From positions 1 to 62,010 of the forward strand of contig CABYVU010000007.1 in assembly GCA_902522525.1 (NCBI GenBank): DNA of 62,010 nucleotides, read 5' to 3'. A program made the translations under genes and the position numbers. Origin of the DNA: an uncultured Pelagibacteraceae bacterium. GTDB lineage: Bacteria > Pseudomonadota > Alphaproteobacteria > Pelagibacterales > Pelagibacteraceae. Shown here piece after piece: positions 8,470 through 19,694 of the stretch. The notes under the pieces were generated by a model. That model saw only the letters and a program-made list of their open reading frames with translations, was not told the origin of the DNA and searched no databases. The first letter of the stretch is position 1, and each line of letters opens with the position of its first letter.

Positions 8470-11133
8470 ATGGCTAAAACACTAAATGAAATTAGATCAG
8501 CATTCTTAGGTTACTTTGAGAAAAACGATCATAAAGTAGTTGAGTCTAGTAATCTGGTTCCAAATAACGATCCAACATTGATGTTTGCGAATTCGGGGAT
8601 GGTTCAATTTAAAAATGTTTTTACTGGGTTAGAAAAGAGAGATTATCTAAGAGCTACAACTTCACAAAAATGTGTGAGAGCAGGTGGAAAGCATAATGAT
8701 CTTGAAAATGTAGGTTACACCCCAAGACATCATACTTTTTTTGAAATGCTGGGAAACTTTTCTTTTGGCGATTATTTTAAAGAAAGAGCTATTGAACTTG
8801 CGTGGAATTTAATAACAAAAGAATTTGGTTTAGATAAGAATAGGCTTTATGTAACTGTATACCATGACGATGACGAAGCCTTTAATTACTGGAAAAAGAT
8901 TGCTGGGTTAAGTGAAGATAAAATCATAAGGATAGCAACATCTGATAATTTTTGGTCTATGGGTGAAACTGGGCCTTGTGGTCCTTGTTCAGAAATATTT
9001 TATGATCATGGAGACCACTTAGAAGGAGGGTTACCAGGAACAAAAAATGAAGATGGGGACAGATTTATTGAAATTTGGAATTTAGTCTTCATGCAGTTTG
9101 AGCAAATTTCAAAAGATAAGAGAATTAATCTACCAAAACCATCAGTTGATACTGGAATGGGTTTAGAGAGAATTGCTGCATTACTTCAAGGAACTCACGA
9201 CAACTATGAAACCGATCATTTTAAAAAAATAATAAACTCTACTGCAGAAATTTTAAAAGTTGCGCCTAATAACGACAATTTGGCAAGTTTTAGAGTAATA
9301 GCTGATCACTTACGCGCAAGTTCATTTTTAATTGCCGAGGGAGTTTTGCCATCAAATGAAGGAAGAGGTTATGTCCTAAGAAGAATTATGAGAAGAGGAA
9401 TGAGGCATTCCCATCTGCTTGGTTCTAAAGAACCAATTTTTTATAATATTTTTAAAACTTTAAAAGACGAGATGAAAGGTAATTATTCAGAAATAGAGAG
9501 AGCTGAGTCATTAATAAAAGAAACATTAAGAATGGAAGAAGAAAAATTTTTAATTCTTTTAGATAGAGGTATTAAAATATTAAATGAGGAAATAACTAAA
9601 ATAGACAAGATACTACCTGGAGAAGTAGCCTTTAAACTCTATGATACGTACGGTTTTCCATTAGATCTCACACAAGATATTTTAAAAAATAAGTCTTTAA
9701 CAATTGATAATGATAAATTTCAAAGTTTAATGAAAGAAAGTAAAGAGCTTGCAAAGAAAAATTGGAAAGGCTCTGGTGATAGCGCAGTAGATGATATTTG
9801 GTTTTCCATAAAAGATCGATTAGGTCCTACAGAATTCTTAGGTTATGAAACTGACCAAGCAGAAGGCATTATTCTATCATTATTAAAAGATAACAAAGAG
9901 GTTAATGAACTAAGTGAAAATGATGAGGGTATGATTATTTTAAACCAAACTCCTTTTTATGGAGAGTCTGGGGGACAGGTAGGAGATACTGGTGAAATAA
10001 TATCTGGAAACTTTAAGCTCGAGATAACAGATGTCCAAAAAAAATTAGGTGATTTATTTGTACATTACGGCAAAGTTAAATCAGGAAGTATAAAAATCAA
10101 AGACAATGTTGAGATGAAAATTGATATTGATAGACGTAATAATATAAGAGCTTATCACTCTGCAACACACCTTTTGCATGAATCGTTAAGAAGAGTATTA
10201 GGCACTCATGTTACACAAAAAGGATCATTAGTAGCGCCAGATAGATTAAGATTTGATTTTAGCCACATGAAACCAATCTCAGACCAGGAAATAGAAAAAA
10301 TAGAAAATCACGTAAATTCGATGGTACAAAAAAAATCAGAAGTTAAAACAAGGATTATGACTCCTAAAGAAGCAGTAAGTAATGGAGCCCTGGCACTATT
10401 TGGAGAAAAATATGGAGAAGAGGTTAGAGTATTATCTATGGGAGAAGAGAAAGAAAGGTATTTTTCCACTGAATTATGTGGTGGTACGCATGTAAGAAAC
10501 ACTGGTGACATTGGAAAATTCAAAATTATTAGTCAATCATCAATTGCAGCAGGTGTGAGAAGAGTAGAAGCACTCAGAGAAAATCAATTAAATAATTTCT
10601 TACAAAATAAAGAAAAATTATCTGACTTATCAGCACAAAAAGATGAAGAAATGATTAATGACTTATCAAAACAGATAATTAAATTAGGCGGCAAACCAAA
10701 TATAGAAAATGAAGAAAATAAGATTTTAATTAAAGAATTATCAAAACAACTAGAGCAATTAAAATTTAGTTCAATTTTAGAAAATAATTCAAAAAATATA
10801 ATTCAAGATATTAAAATTAATAATATAAGCATAAGATTTCAAAAAGTTGATGATCTTCCACCCAAAGAGCTAAGAAAATTGGTTGATGCTGGAAAAAAAG
10901 ATCTTAAAACAGGAATTGTTATAGTTTTTGCTAGTTTAGAAGACAAAGTAGGTCTTGCAGTTGGGATAACTGATAAGCTTACTGACAAGTATGATGCAGT
11001 AACATTTGCTAAAACAGGATCTGAAATTATTGGTGGTAAAGGTGGTGGTGGTAGAAAAGATTTTGCACAAGCAGGTGGCCAATTTAAAGATAAAATTGAT
11101 GAGGCTTTTGAAAAAATTAAGACTTTAATTTAG
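8470..11133 (+). CDS. alaS: Alanyl-tRNA synthetase
   Basis: The full-length 887-residue enzyme begins with the class II catalytic core ([15 protein letters not shown], then [14 protein letters not shown]). The middle carries the editing-domain zinc ligands HSATHLLH near residue 560 and [10 protein letters not shown] near 670. The C-Ala/DHHA1 end shows [16 protein letters not shown]. It charges tRNA-Ala and clears mischarged Ser and Gly. Its stop overlaps the convergent icd gene by 9 bases, so neither has room for a separate terminator. Confidence 0.98.
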   Translation: MAKTLNEIRSAFLGYFEKNDHKVVESSNLVPNNDPTLMFANSGMVQFKNVFTGLEKRDYLRATTSQKCVRAGGKHNDLENVGYTPRHHTFFEMLGNFSFGDYFKERAIELAWNLITKEFGLDKNRLYVTVYHDDDEAFNYWKKIAGLSEDKIIRIATSDNFWSMGETGPCGPCSEIFYDHGDHLEGGLPGTKNEDGDRFIEIWNLVFMQFEQISKDKRINLPKPSVDTGMGLERIAALLQGTHDNYETDHFKKIINSTAEILKVAPNNDNLASFRVIADHLRASSFLIAEGVLPSNEGRGYVLRRIMRRGMRHSHLLGSKEPIFYNIFKTLKDEMKGNYSEIERAESLIKETLRMEEEKFLILLDRGIKILNEEITKIDKILPGEVAFKLYDTYGFPLDLTQDILKNKSLTIDNDKFQSLMKESKELAKKNWKGSGDSAVDDIWFSIKDRLGPTEFLGYETDQAEGIILSLLKDNKEVNELSENDEGMIILNQTPFYGESGGQVGDTGEIISGNFKLEITDVQKKLGDLFVHYGKVKSGSIKIKDNVEMKIDIDRRNNIRAYHSATHLLHESLRRVLGTHVTQKGSLVAPDRLRFDFSHMKPISDQEIEKIENHVNSMVQKKSEVKTRIMTPKEAVSNGALALFGEKYGEEVRVLSMGEEKERYFSTELCGGTHVRNTGDIGKFKIISQSSIAAGVRRVEALRENQLNNFLQNKEKLSDLSAQKDEEMINDLSKQIIKLGGKPNIENEENKILIKELSKQLEQLKFSSILENNSKNIIQDIKINNISIRFQKVDDLPPKELRKLVDAGKKDLKTGIVIVFASLEDKVGLAVGITDKLTDKYDAVTFAKTGSEIIGGKGGGGRKDFAQAGGQFKDKIDEAFEKIKTLI

Positions 11134-12339
11134 TTTTTGTCTTAACTTACCATCTAAAGTATCTAAAAATTGATTAGTTGTTAAATACTTTGTTGAAGGT
11201 CCAATTAAAATAGCTAAGTCCTTAGTCATTGAGCCCTCTTCAACACAATCAACACATACTTTTTCTAGTGTTTCTGCAAACTTTATTAATTCCTCATTTC
11301 CATCTAATTTTCCTCTATGAGCCAAACCTCTTGTCCATGCAAAAATAGATGCAATAGGATTTGTTGAGGTTTCTTTACCTTGTTGATGCATTCTAAAGTG
11401 TCTTGTTACTGTCCCATGTGCAGCCTCAGCTTCCATTGTTTTGCCATCTGGAGCAAGCAATACACTTGTCATTAAACCTAAAGATCCATATCCTTGAGCA
11501 ACTGTATCTGATTGCACATCTCCATCATAATTTTTGCATGCCCAAATATATTTACCATGCCATTTCATGGCACATGCTACCATGTCGTCAATTAATCTAT
11601 GTTCATAAGTAATCTTACTTTGATCAAATTTGTTTTTAAATTCTTTTTCAAAAACTTCTTGAAAAATATCTTTGAATCTTCCATCATATCTTTTTAAAAT
11701 AGTATTTTTAGTAGAAAGATAAACTGGCCATTTTTTAATTAATCCATAATTAAAGCAAGATCTTGCAAAGTCTTCTATTGATTTATCCAAATTATACATT
11801 GATAATGCAATCCCTGGACCTGGAAAGTTAAAGACTTCGTATTTTCTCTCATCAGATCCATCCTCAGCTGTCCATTTAATTTCTAATTTACCTTTACCAG
11901 GTACCGTAAAATCAGTTGCTCTATATTGGTCACCAAATGCGTGTCTACCTATAATTAATGGGTCTGTCCATGAGGGTACAAGTTTTGGAATATTTTTACA
12001 AATTATTGGTTCTCTAAAAACAGTTCCTCCAATAATATTTCTTATTGTACCATTTGGAGATCTCCACATTTTTTTGAGATTGAATTCCCTTACTCTTGCT
12101 TCGTCGGGCGTGATCGTTGCACATTTAATACCGACTCCATTCTTTTTAATTGCATTAGCGCATTCTATTGTGATTCTGTCTTCAGTTTTATCTCTACTTT
12201 CCATTCCCAAATCGTAGTACTCAATTTTAAGATCTAAATAAGTTAGAACGAGTTTGTTTTTAATGAAGTTCCATATAACTCTGGTCATTTCGTCACCATC
12301 AAGCTCCACAATGGGGTTTTTTACCTTAATTTTACTCAT
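11125..12339 (-). CDS. icd: NADP-dependent isocitrate dehydrogenase (type II)
   Basis: The 404-residue protein is the eukaryote-like homodimeric NADP form common in alphaproteobacteria: [14 protein letters not shown] at the N-terminus, the substrate loop KSPNGT-like [27 protein letters not shown], and [12 protein letters not shown] with the NADP-site residues. It oxidises isocitrate to 2-oxoglutarate and is a main NADPH source. It is transcribed toward alaS and divergently from psd, with a 78-base promoter gap. Confidence 0.97.
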   Translation of the reverse strand: MSKIKVKNPIVELDGDEMTRVIWNFIKNKLVLTYLDLKIEYYDLGMESRDKTEDRITIECANAIKKNGVGIKCATITPDEARVREFNLKKMWRSPNGTIRNIIGGTVFREPIICKNIPKLVPSWTDPLIIGRHAFGDQYRATDFTVPGKGKLEIKWTAEDGSDERKYEVFNFPGPGIALSMYNLDKSIEDFARSCFNYGLIKKWPVYLSTKNTILKRYDGRFKDIFQEVFEKEFKNKFDQSKITYEHRLIDDMVACAMKWHGKYIWACKNYDGDVQSDTVAQGYGSLGLMTSVLLAPDGKTMEAEAAHGTVTRHFRMHQQGKETSTNPIASIFAWTRGLAHRGKLDGNEELIKFAETLEKVCVDCVEEGSMTKDLAILIGPSTKYLTTNQFLDTLDGKLRQKLN

Positions 12340-12417
12340 CTTTTCGATATATCTTAATAGTTGAATTTATTCTTTTTGTATACATATTAATCCAAAATTA
12401 TCAATTATAGGATTGTC

Positions 12418-13062
12418 ATGAGTAAAATATTTCCAAAAATACACAATGAAGGATACAAATTCGTCATTATTTTTGTAATCGCAACTATAATTCTCTATTT
12501 CATAAATGGATTTCTTGGTTTTATCGGGCTGGTATTAACTATTTGGTGTTATTATTTTTTTAGAGACCCTGAAAGAGTTTCCATAGGTGATGATAATTAT
12601 CTCACAAGTCCCGCGGATGGAGTTGTGCTACAAGTAATGGATACAACTGGTCCAAAAGAACTTGGTTTAGAAAATAAACAAATGAAAAAAATAAGCATTT
12701 TCATGGATGTGTTTGACTGTCATGTAAATAGATCACCCTGCTCAGGAGCAATATCAGAAATACTTTATAAACCTGGAAAATTTTTCAATGCATCGTTAGA
12801 TAAAGCAAGTGAAGATAATGAGAGAAATTATTATAAAATTAAAAACTCTGATGGAGAAGATATTATTGTTGTACAAATAGCTGGACTTGTCGCAAGAAGG
12901 ATTGTGACAGAAGTTTCAAAAGATGAACTTGTAGAACAAGGCTCAAGAATAGGTATGATCAGATTTGGAAGTAGAGCAGATATATACTTTGAAAACTATA
13001 CTCCATTGGTAAAAGTTGATCAAAAAACTTTAGCAGGTGAAACTTTAATTGCAAAAAAATAG
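12418..13062 (+). CDS. psd: Phosphatidylserine decarboxylase, short pyruvoyl type
   Basis: The 214-residue proenzyme has two N-terminal membrane-associated segments (about 14-45), then FRDPER and SPADGVV. The self-cleavage site is IRFGSRAD, with the pyruvoyl precursor Ser185 after Gly184. It is the short Psd form rather than the longer E. coli form. It converts phosphatidylserine to phosphatidylethanolamine at the inner membrane, directly using the product of the next gene, pssA, which begins 4 bases after its stop. Confidence 0.95.
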   Translation: MSKIFPKIHNEGYKFVIIFVIATIILYFINGFLGFIGLVLTIWCYYFFRDPERVSIGDDNYLTSPADGVVLQVMDTTGPKELGLENKQMKKISIFMDVFDCHVNRSPCSGAISEILYKPGKFFNASLDKASEDNERNYYKIKNSDGEDIIVVQIAGLVARRIVTEVSKDELVEQGSRIGMIRFGSRADIYFENYTPLVKVDQKTLAGETLIAKK

Positions 13063-13066
13063 TTTA

Positions 13067-13864
13067 ATGGAGCAACAAAATAAAAATATTAAATTAGTTT
13101 CAAATAAAAAAACAAGAGTTATCTTGCCAAATATTTTAACACTTGTTGGAGTATCTATTGGATTGACTTCAATTAAGTTTGCATTTGATGGAAAATTTGA
13201 ATTATCTATAATAGCAGTTATAGTAGCTGCGATCATTGATGGATTAGATGGTAGAATTGCAAGATTGATTAAAGGAACTTCTAAAGTTGGTAAGGAATTA
13301 GATTCGCTTACCGATGTTATAAGTTTTGGTGTTGCCCCAGCTTTTATTATGTATTTTTGGGCTTTGTCTGAAACTGGAAGATTAGGTTGGTTAATTTCAT
13401 TAATTTATGTTGTTTGCGTAGCACTTAGACTTGCTAGATTTAATGTTTCATCAAATGAGGAGAGTTCTTGGAAAGATAATTTTTTTGAAGGTATACCATC
13501 TCCTGCAGGAGGAGTTCTAGTTTTAATGCCACTAATATTAAGTATTAGTGATTTTCAGTTTTTAAACTTAAATTATCAAATTATTGTACCAATTCTGTTT
13601 ATTATTGTTTCAATATTATTAATAAGCAAAATACCAACTTATTCTTTTAAAAAGATTGTGGTGCCAAGAAGTACATCAATATTTTTGTTATTTGGAATAA
13701 TTTTATATTTTGGCTTAATTCTTGTTTATACTTTTAATGCCATTGTTATTTCAGGTTTAATTTATTTGATAATGGTGCCAATAAGTTCAATGCATTATCT
13801 TATGATTAAAAAAAATGAGAAAGCCATCAGAGATGACACTGATCATCATGAAGATGTGTTATAA
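13067..13864 (+). CDS. pssA: CDP-diacylglycerol-serine O-phosphatidyltransferase
   Basis: The CDP-alcohol phosphatidyltransferase motif DGLDGRIARLIKGTSKVGKELDSLTD appears in parts (DGLDGRIAR; GKELDSLTD) near residues 60-85, with about eight membrane segments. The ATG at 13067 is preferred; an in-frame TTG 18 bases earlier lies inside psd. It makes phosphatidylserine from CDP-diacylglycerol and serine, feeding Psd. psd-pssA adjacency is standard. The Arg/His-rich C-terminal tail is cytoplasmic. Confidence 0.95.
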   Translation: MEQQNKNIKLVSNKKTRVILPNILTLVGVSIGLTSIKFAFDGKFELSIIAVIVAAIIDGLDGRIARLIKGTSKVGKELDSLTDVISFGVAPAFIMYFWALSETGRLGWLISLIYVVCVALRLARFNVSSNEESSWKDNFFEGIPSPAGGVLVLMPLILSISDFQFLNLNYQIIVPILFIIVSILLISKIPTYSFKKIVVPRSTSIFLLFGIILYFGLILVYTFNAIVISGLIYLIMVPISSMHYLMIKKNEKAIRDDTDHHEDVL

Positions 13865-14764
13865 ATGCGGGAAAATACAATAATCTCACTAGCAGATTCA
13901 AATTACTTCAATCTTCTTAATGAATTAATAGACTCAATTAATAGATTTGAACAAAGTAAAACAGTTGATATTTGCGTTATGGATGCAGGATTAACTGAGG
14001 AGCAAATTAAAATATTAGAAAAAAAAGTATTTCAAATCAAGAAGGCTCAGTGGGATATAAAAGTTCCTAATTTTAAGGTAAAAGGAAGAGAGTGGTTGAA
14101 GAGTCAGGTATCAAGAGCATTCTTACCAAATTATTTTCCAGGATATAAAAAATATTTATGGATAGATGCAGATGCATGGGTAAACTCTTGGTATGCAATC
14201 GATCTTTACTTTAAGGGCTGTGAGAATAAAAAATTAGCTATAGCAACATCAGCAGATAGATCTTACGGAAGAGTTTTAAGAGCAGATTGGGTATGGGGAG
14301 GTTTTGCAAAAATAAAATCACAAAATTACAAACACGCTAAATCATCTGGTTTTTCAGAAAAAATTTCAAGAGAAGTTGCACTTAAACCCCATTTAAATAT
14401 TGGATTATTTTGCTTAGAAGAAAATGCTCCTCATTGGGAAGCATGGCAGAAAAATTTAAAAAAAGCTTTATCCTCAGGAAAAATTTGGGGTTCAGAACAA
14501 ATAGCAATGAATATAACAATATATTCTGATAAATTAGATGTAGAAATTTTACCAGCTTATTGTAATTGGACTCTTATTGAGGCTATTAAATTTGACAAAA
14601 AACAAAATACTTTTGTTGAGCCTTATTTACCAAACCATGAAATAGGAATTATTCACTTAGCAGGAAAAAATAATGATAATATAAGAAATAATAAAAATTA
14701 TATATCCAAAATTAAAACATTGGATGGAGATATAATTGAAAAATCTTTAAGATTTGAGAATTAG
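13865..14764 (+). CDS. GT-A-fold glycosyltransferase, GT8-like
   Basis: The 299-residue soluble protein begins with a strand-helix pattern (IISLADSNYFNLLNELIDSI in part: SLADSNYF). A DxD motif lies in LWIDADAWV near residues 99-107, and the PHLNIGLFCL segment near 174 is typical of GT8-like retaining transferases. Donor and acceptor are unknown. It starts directly after the pssA stop with no gap, and rlmE follows directly, so all are probably on one mRNA with the phospholipid genes. A role in envelope glycosylation is a guess. Confidence 0.65.
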   Translation: MRENTIISLADSNYFNLLNELIDSINRFEQSKTVDICVMDAGLTEEQIKILEKKVFQIKKAQWDIKVPNFKVKGREWLKSQVSRAFLPNYFPGYKKYLWIDADAWVNSWYAIDLYFKGCENKKLAIATSADRSYGRVLRADWVWGGFAKIKSQNYKHAKSSGFSEKISREVALKPHLNIGLFCLEENAPHWEAWQKNLKKALSSGKIWGSEQIAMNITIYSDKLDVEILPAYCNWTLIEAIKFDKKQNTFVEPYLPNHEIGIIHLAGKNNDNIRNNKNYISKIKTLDGDIIEKSLRFEN

Positions 14765-15376
14765 TTGAAAAAGAATAAATTTTCAAAGAATTGGATCATT
14801 AAGCAAAAAAGAGATATTTACGTAAAGAAATCAAAATTAGAGGGTTACAGGTCTAGAGCTATATATAAATTACAAGAAATAAACGATAAATTTAAAATAA
14901 TCAAAAATAATATTTTAGTTGTAGATCTTGGTGCAGCCCCAGGTAGTTGGTCTCAGTATATATCAAGAAATTTTAATAATTCTAAAATAATTTCTATTGA
15001 TCTGAAAGATATTGAGCCAATCAGGAATTTAGTGCATATAAAAGGAGATTTCACTGAAGAGCATCATAAAAAAAATATTCAGAATTATTTTGGTAAGAAA
15101 GTAGATCTGATTATGTCTGATATGGCTGTTAATACTACAGGTAATAAAAGTGTAGACTCACTAGTCACAGGTGAATTATGTATTGAAGCAATGAATTTTG
15201 CGGTTGAACTTTTAAATAAAAAAGGAAGTTTTATTTCAAAACTTTTTATGGGATCATCTTTTAACGAGATTGTCGCATTAGGCAAAAAATCATTCAAAGA
15301 TGTTGATATTTTTAAGCCACCTTCAAGCAGGAAAGACTCTAAGGAAAATTTTATAATTTGTAGAAATTTAAGATAG
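14765..15376 (+). CDS. rlmE: 23S rRNA 2'-O-methyltransferase RlmE (FtsJ/RrmJ)
   Basis: The 203-residue methyltransferase uses a TTG start placed directly after the upstream stop. It shows SRAIYKLQEI near residue 30 and the SAM site VVDLGAAPGSWSQY near 57-70. The K-D-K-E tetrad is represented by K41-type Lys, MSDMA (Asp) and later Lys/Glu residues. It methylates U2552 in the ribosomal A-site loop. Length equals the family's usual size. Confidence 0.92.
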   Translation: MKKNKFSKNWIIKQKRDIYVKKSKLEGYRSRAIYKLQEINDKFKIIKNNILVVDLGAAPGSWSQYISRNFNNSKIISIDLKDIEPIRNLVHIKGDFTEEHHKKNIQNYFGKKVDLIMSDMAVNTTGNKSVDSLVTGELCIEAMNFAVELLNKKGSFISKLFMGSSFNEIVALGKKSFKDVDIFKPPSSRKDSKENFIICRNLR

Positions 15377-15415
15377 TTACTCTTTTATTTTTTTAAGAAT
15401 CATTTATATAAGGAC

Positions 15416-16480
15416 ATGGATACTATTAAAGAAGCTTTAACATTTGATGATGTTACTTTAGCTCCAAATTATTCAGAAATTCTGCCCAGTGAAGTAAACA
15501 CTTCAGTCAATTTGACAGATCAACTAAAGATAGAAATACCGCTTTTATCCTCTGCAATGGACACTGTCACAGAGTCATCGATGAGTATTGCAATGGCAAA
15601 AGCTGGAGGATTAGGAATAATTCATAGAAATTTAAATATTGAGGAACAAATCAAAGAAATTAGAAAAGTAAAATCAAAAAATAAACTCGTAGGCGCAGCA
15701 GTTGGAGCAAGTGAAAAAGAATTAAAAAGAGCTGAAAAAATATTGAAAGAGAATCTTGATATAATAGTTATAGATACTGCACATGGTCATACCAAAAAAG
15801 TTGGAGATACAATAAAAAAGATCAAAAAATTACGTCCAAAAAAAACAGCAATTTGTGCTGGAAATATAGCTACAGAGGAAGGTGCAAGGTTTTTAGTTGG
15901 ATTAGGTGTAGATATTATAAAAGTTGGGATTGGCCCAGGATCTATTTGCACAACAAGACTTGTAGCAGGAATTGGAGTCCCACAATTAAGTGCGATATTA
16001 AATGTTAAAAAGGGCATTGGAAAAAGTAAAACAAGATTAATTGCTGATGGAGGTATTAAATTTTCTGGTGATATTGCAAAAGCGTTAGCCGCTGGTGCAG
16101 ATGCAGTTATGATAGGTTCATTGTTCGCAGGAACTGACGAAGCACCTGGAAAAAAAATAAAAAAAAACGGCAAATTATATAAATATTTTAGGGGTATGGG
16201 ATCCATAGGTGCAATGAATAAAGGATCAGCAGATAGATATTTTCAATCAAAACAAAAGGATACATCAAAATATGTACCAGAAGGAGTAGAGGGATATATT
16301 AAATATAAGGGTAACGTTGATAAAATAATCTATAACTTAGTTGGAGGCTTGAAATCTTCCATGGGCTATATGGGAGCTAGGAAAGTGATCGATTTAAGAA
16401 AAAAACCACAGTTCGTAAAAATTACTAAAGCAGGTTTTTATGAAAGTATGGTACATAATATAGATGTAATAAAAAAATAA
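15416..16480 (+). CDS. guaB: IMP dehydrogenase lacking the CBS (Bateman) domain
   Basis: At 354 residues this is about 130 shorter than typical IMPDH. It has EALTFDDVTLAP at the start, SSAMDTVTE, the catalytic loop GPGSICTT with Cys178, the R274-Y275 dyad in SADRYFQ, and FRGMGSIGAM. The CBS pair that normally interrupts the barrel after EIRKVK is absent: residue about 88 joins directly to KLVGAAVG. The same length is normal for GMP reductase, but the HRN, DRYFQ and flap motifs are those of IMPDH. It oxidises IMP to XMP, next used by GuaA 420 bases downstream. Confidence 0.92.
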   Translation: MDTIKEALTFDDVTLAPNYSEILPSEVNTSVNLTDQLKIEIPLLSSAMDTVTESSMSIAMAKAGGLGIIHRNLNIEEQIKEIRKVKSKNKLVGAAVGASEKELKRAEKILKENLDIIVIDTAHGHTKKVGDTIKKIKKLRPKKTAICAGNIATEEGARFLVGLGVDIIKVGIGPGSICTTRLVAGIGVPQLSAILNVKKGIGKSKTRLIADGGIKFSGDIAKALAAGADAVMIGSLFAGTDEAPGKKIKKNGKLYKYFRGMGSIGAMNKGSADRYFQSKQKDTSKYVPEGVEGYIKYKGNVDKIIYNLVGGLKSSMGYMGARKVIDLRKKPQFVKITKAGFYESMVHNIDVIKK

Positions 16481-16482
16481 TT

Positions 16483-16911
16483 ATGAAACACCTAATTTTA
16501 ATATTTATATTTTTTTTATTTAGTATTTTAGCTAAAGCAAATGAAAATAATTTTTTTAATCAAGCAAAAGACTTGTTTGATAAGAAAAAATATGAAGACT
16601 CAAAATTTTTATTCCATAGAAATATTGTTTACAACCCAAAAGACTCGGAATCTTACCTCTATTTAGCTAAAATTTTTAAAATTGAAGATGATAAAAGACA
16701 AGAAGAAAAAAATATAAGAACTACTTTACTTTTAGATCCTAAGAACGAAGAAGCAATGTACCTTTTAATTGATATGGAGTTAGAAAGATCAAACTTTTCA
16801 AAAGCAGATGAATTAAGTGAAGATTTTAAGAAAATTTGTGTAGATATGTGTGAAAAAATTGCTTCAATAGAAAGTCGATTAAAGGATTTTGAGATAAAAG
16901 ATGCGTCTTGA
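16483..16911 (+). CDS. Exported TPR-like protein
   Basis: The 142-residue protein has a signal peptide (residues 1-18, ending ILAKA). Helical pairs resembling two to three tetratricopeptide repeats follow: [28 protein letters not shown] and [15 protein letters not shown] are the helix A cores (each quoted in part). TPRs mediate protein contacts. It lies between guaB and guaA and overlaps guaA by 11 bases, an odd place for an envelope protein, so its position probably reflects genome packing. Partner unknown. Confidence 0.7.
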   Translation: MKHLILIFIFFLFSILAKANENNFFNQAKDLFDKKKYEDSKFLFHRNIVYNPKDSESYLYLAKIFKIEDDKRQEEKNIRTTLLLDPKNEEAMYLLIDMELERSNFSKADELSEDFKKICVDMCEKIASIESRLKDFEIKDAS

Positions 16912-18463
16912 GGACACTCTCAATAAGATACTTATTGTAGACTTTGGTTCTCAATTTACACAATTAATCGCAAGAAAAATAAGGGAACTGGGAGTTTATT
17001 GTGAAATTATAAGTCACAAAAAAATAGAAAAGTTCCAAAATTTTGAAAAAAATATCAAAGGTATTGTATTATCTGGCGGCCCATTGAATGTCTATGAAAG
17101 CAAAAAAGTAAAGTTTAATAGTAAACTTCTTAAATTAGGGATTCCTGTACTAGGTATTTGTTTTGGACATCAAATAATTTCAAAAACAATGGGAGGAAGT
17201 GTAAGAAATTCAAAATATAGAGAATTTGGACTAGCAGAGGTAAAAGAAATTAAAAAAAGTAAGTTAACAAAAAATTTTTTTTCTAAAGGAAAAAATAATG
17301 TTTGGATGAGTCATGCTGATCAAGTAACAAAATTACCAAAAAACTTCAAAATAATTGCACAAAGTAACAATTCTAAGATGTGCATAATTGAAAATATAGA
17401 AAAAAAAATGTTTGGCATTCAATTTCACCCAGAGGTAAGTCATACAATTAAAGGAAAATTAATACTAAAAAATTTTTTATTTTCTATTTGTAAATTAAAT
17501 AAAAATTGGTCACCAAAAGATCAGAAAACAAAGTTAATAAATGAAGTAAGAAATAGTGTAGGAAATTCTAAGGTTATTTGTGCTTTATCTGGTGGTGTAG
17601 ATAGTAGTGTAGTCGCTAAATTATTATCAAATGCAATAGGAAAAAAATTAACATGCATTTTTGTAAATACTGGTCTACTTAGAAAAGATGAAGAAAAGCA
17701 AGTTGTAAATACATTCAAAAAGAAATTTAAAATTAATCTAATTTATGTGAATGCTGAAAATTTATTTTTATCAAAATTAAAAAATATATCTGATCCAGAA
17801 AAAAAAAGAAAAATAATAGGAAATCTTTTTATCAAAATATTTGAAAAATATGCAAATAAAATTAAAAATGTAAAATTTTTAGCTCAAGGAACTTTGTATC
17901 CCGATTTAATTGAAAGTAAATCTGTGACTGGAAGTCAAACTTCAAAAATTAAATCACATCATAATGTAGGTGGTTTACCAAAAAAAATGAAACTTAAATT
18001 AGTAGAACCACTAAAATACCTTTTTAAAGATGAGGTTAGAAAGTTAGGATCAGAACTAGGATTGAGTAATGAAATAATTTCTAGACATCCATTTCCAGGA
18101 CCAGGTCTTGCAATAAGAATGCCTGGTATAATTACTAAAGAAAAAATAAACATTTTAAAAGAGGCTGATAATTATTTTATCAATTCTTTAAAAGAAAATA
18201 ACCTATATAACAAGATTTGGCAGGCTTATGCTGCATTACTTCCTGTAAAAACAGTTGGTGTAATGGGAGATAATAGAACTTATGAGTTTCTTTGTCTTTT
18301 AAGGGCAATTACATCAGAAGATGGAATGACAGCTGATTTCTTTCAATTTAATAAATCTTTTATGCAAACAGTATCTAATCAAATTGTAAATAATATAAGA
18401 GGTATTAATAGAGTAGTTTATGATATTACTTCAAAACCACCGAGTACTATTGAATTGGAATAA
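16901..18463 (+). CDS. guaA: GMP synthase (glutamine-hydrolysing)
   Basis: The 520-residue protein joins a class I glutamine amidotransferase domain (VLSGGPLNV, catalytic Cys in GICFGHQ, HPEVSHT) to an ATP-pyrophosphatase domain with the P-loop [10 protein letters not shown]. The C-terminal dimerisation domain shows [11 protein letters not shown] and the closing [11 protein letters not shown]. It converts XMP to GMP. With guaB two genes upstream, the window holds the full IMP-to-GMP branch. The ATG overlaps the TPR gene. Confidence 0.97.
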   Translation: MRLEDTLNKILIVDFGSQFTQLIARKIRELGVYCEIISHKKIEKFQNFEKNIKGIVLSGGPLNVYESKKVKFNSKLLKLGIPVLGICFGHQIISKTMGGSVRNSKYREFGLAEVKEIKKSKLTKNFFSKGKNNVWMSHADQVTKLPKNFKIIAQSNNSKMCIIENIEKKMFGIQFHPEVSHTIKGKLILKNFLFSICKLNKNWSPKDQKTKLINEVRNSVGNSKVICALSGGVDSSVVAKLLSNAIGKKLTCIFVNTGLLRKDEEKQVVNTFKKKFKINLIYVNAENLFLSKLKNISDPEKKRKIIGNLFIKIFEKYANKIKNVKFLAQGTLYPDLIESKSVTGSQTSKIKSHHNVGGLPKKMKLKLVEPLKYLFKDEVRKLGSELGLSNEIISRHPFPGPGLAIRMPGIITKEKINILKEADNYFINSLKENNLYNKIWQAYAALLPVKTVGVMGDNRTYEFLCLLRAITSEDGMTADFFQFNKSFMQTVSNQIVNNIRGINRVVYDITSKPPSTIELE

Positions 18464-18485
18464 TAAGACTATATAAGTAATCTAT

Positions 18486-18905
18486 ATGAAATATTTACAC
18501 ACAATGATTAGAGTCTCAAACATAGACGAGTCTTTAAGATTTTTCTGTGAAGGGTTAGGTCTTAAAGAAACAAGAAGAAAAGACAGCGAAAAGGGCAGGT
18601 ATACTTTGGTATTTCTTGCTGCTCCAGATGATGAGAAAGCTGAAATAGAATTAACATACAATTGGGATGGAGATAGTTTGGGCGATGGTTCAAGAAACTT
18701 TGGACATTTGGCGTACAGAGTTGAAAATATATATGAAACTTGTCAAAGATTAAGAGACATGGGTTATACAATTAACAGACCACCAAGAGATGGCCATATG
18801 GCATTTGTCAGATCTCCAGATAAAATTTCTGTTGAAATACTTCAAGATGGCTACTTGGAACCAATAGAGCCATGGAAATCTATGGAAAATACGGGCACTT
18901 GGTAA
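18486..18905 (+). CDS. gloA: Lactoylglutathione lyase (glyoxalase I)
   Basis: The 139-residue VOC-fold enzyme begins YLHTMIRV with the first metal His and has a Glu in IELTYNWD. GHLAYRVENIY supplies the second His and DKISVEILQ the second Glu. It isomerises the hemithioacetal of methylglyoxal and glutathione. Glutathione itself can be made by gshA/gshB encoded at 53-55 kb. Length matches the E. coli enzyme (135). Confidence 0.92.
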   Translation: MKYLHTMIRVSNIDESLRFFCEGLGLKETRRKDSEKGRYTLVFLAAPDDEKAEIELTYNWDGDSLGDGSRNFGHLAYRVENIYETCQRLRDMGYTINRPPRDGHMAFVRSPDKISVEILQDGYLEPIEPWKSMENTGTW

Positions 18906-18914
18906 TAAATATTT

Positions 18915-19694
18915 ATGCCTTTGAAAATAAGTAGGCTTATATTAAAAAAAAAAAATAAGTCAAAAATAGTCTGCTTAACAGCCTACTCAAAAAATATTGC
19001 TGAAGAAGTTGATAAATACACAGACCTTGTACTTGTTGGAGACTCCTTGGGTTCTGTTTTATATAATTTTGATACAACAAGAAAAGTAAATCTATCTATG
19101 ATGATTGAACATTCTAAAAGTGTAAGAAAAGGAGTAAAAAAAAGTTTAATGATTGTAGATATGCCATTTAATACTTATAAAAATAAATTGCAGGCGCTAA
19201 AAAATTGTAAAAAAATAATTAAAGAAACAAAATGTGATGGTATCAAATTAGAGGGAGGTAGTAAGATCAAGGATATAATTAAACATTTAGTAAATAATAA
19301 AATCCCAGTAATGGGTCACATAGGTATAACTCCACAATCTCAAAGAGGTAGATTTAGATATAAAGGTAAGACTGAAAAAGAAAAAAAAAATTTATTAAAA
19401 GATTCAAAAATCTTAGAAGAAGCAGGTGTTTTTGCTATTGTGCTAGAATGTATTGAGAAAAAACTTTCCAAAAAAATAACTGAATCAATTGGAATTCCAA
19501 CAATAGGAATTGGATCATCAAAGTTTTGTGATGGTCAGATTTTGGTTTTAGACGATTTATTAGGTTTGACTAATAGTAAAATAAAATTCGTTAAGAAATA
19601 TGCTAATTTTAAAAGTAATATTAGAAATGCAGTTAAAAAATTTGGGTCAGATGTGAAAAGAGGTTCATATCCATCATTAAAGCATTCTTACTAA
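18915..19694 (+). CDS. panB: 3-methyl-2-oxobutanoate hydroxymethyltransferase
   Basis: The 259-residue TIM-barrel enzyme shows LVGDSLGSVLY (metal-binding Asp), MVDMPF-like IVDMPFNTY, KLEGG, MGHIGITPQS and the catalytic Glu region AIVLECI. It transfers a methylene group from methylene-THF to 2-oxoisovalerate, the first committed step to pantothenate. panC is not beside it. The end overlaps the convergent TerC-family gene by 4 bases. Confidence 0.94.
   Translation: MPLKISRLILKKKNKSKIVCLTAYSKNIAEEVDKYTDLVLVGDSLGSVLYNFDTTRKVNLSMMIEHSKSVRKGVKKSLMIVDMPFNTYKNKLQALKNCKKIIKETKCDGIKLEGGSKIKDIIKHLVNNKIPVMGHIGITPQSQRGRFRYKGKTEKEKKNLLKDSKILEEAGVFAIVLECIEKKLSKKITESIGIPTIGIGSSKFCDGQILVLDDLLGLTNSKIKFVKKYANFKSNIRNAVKKFGSDVKRGSYPSLKHSY

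Noticed and set aside
15416..16480. GMP reductase (guaC) because of the 354-residue length
   Set aside because: GMP reductase is also without CBS, but this protein has the IMPDH-type DRYFQ dyad and flap, the SSAMDTVTE and GIIHRN motifs, and lies beside guaA.
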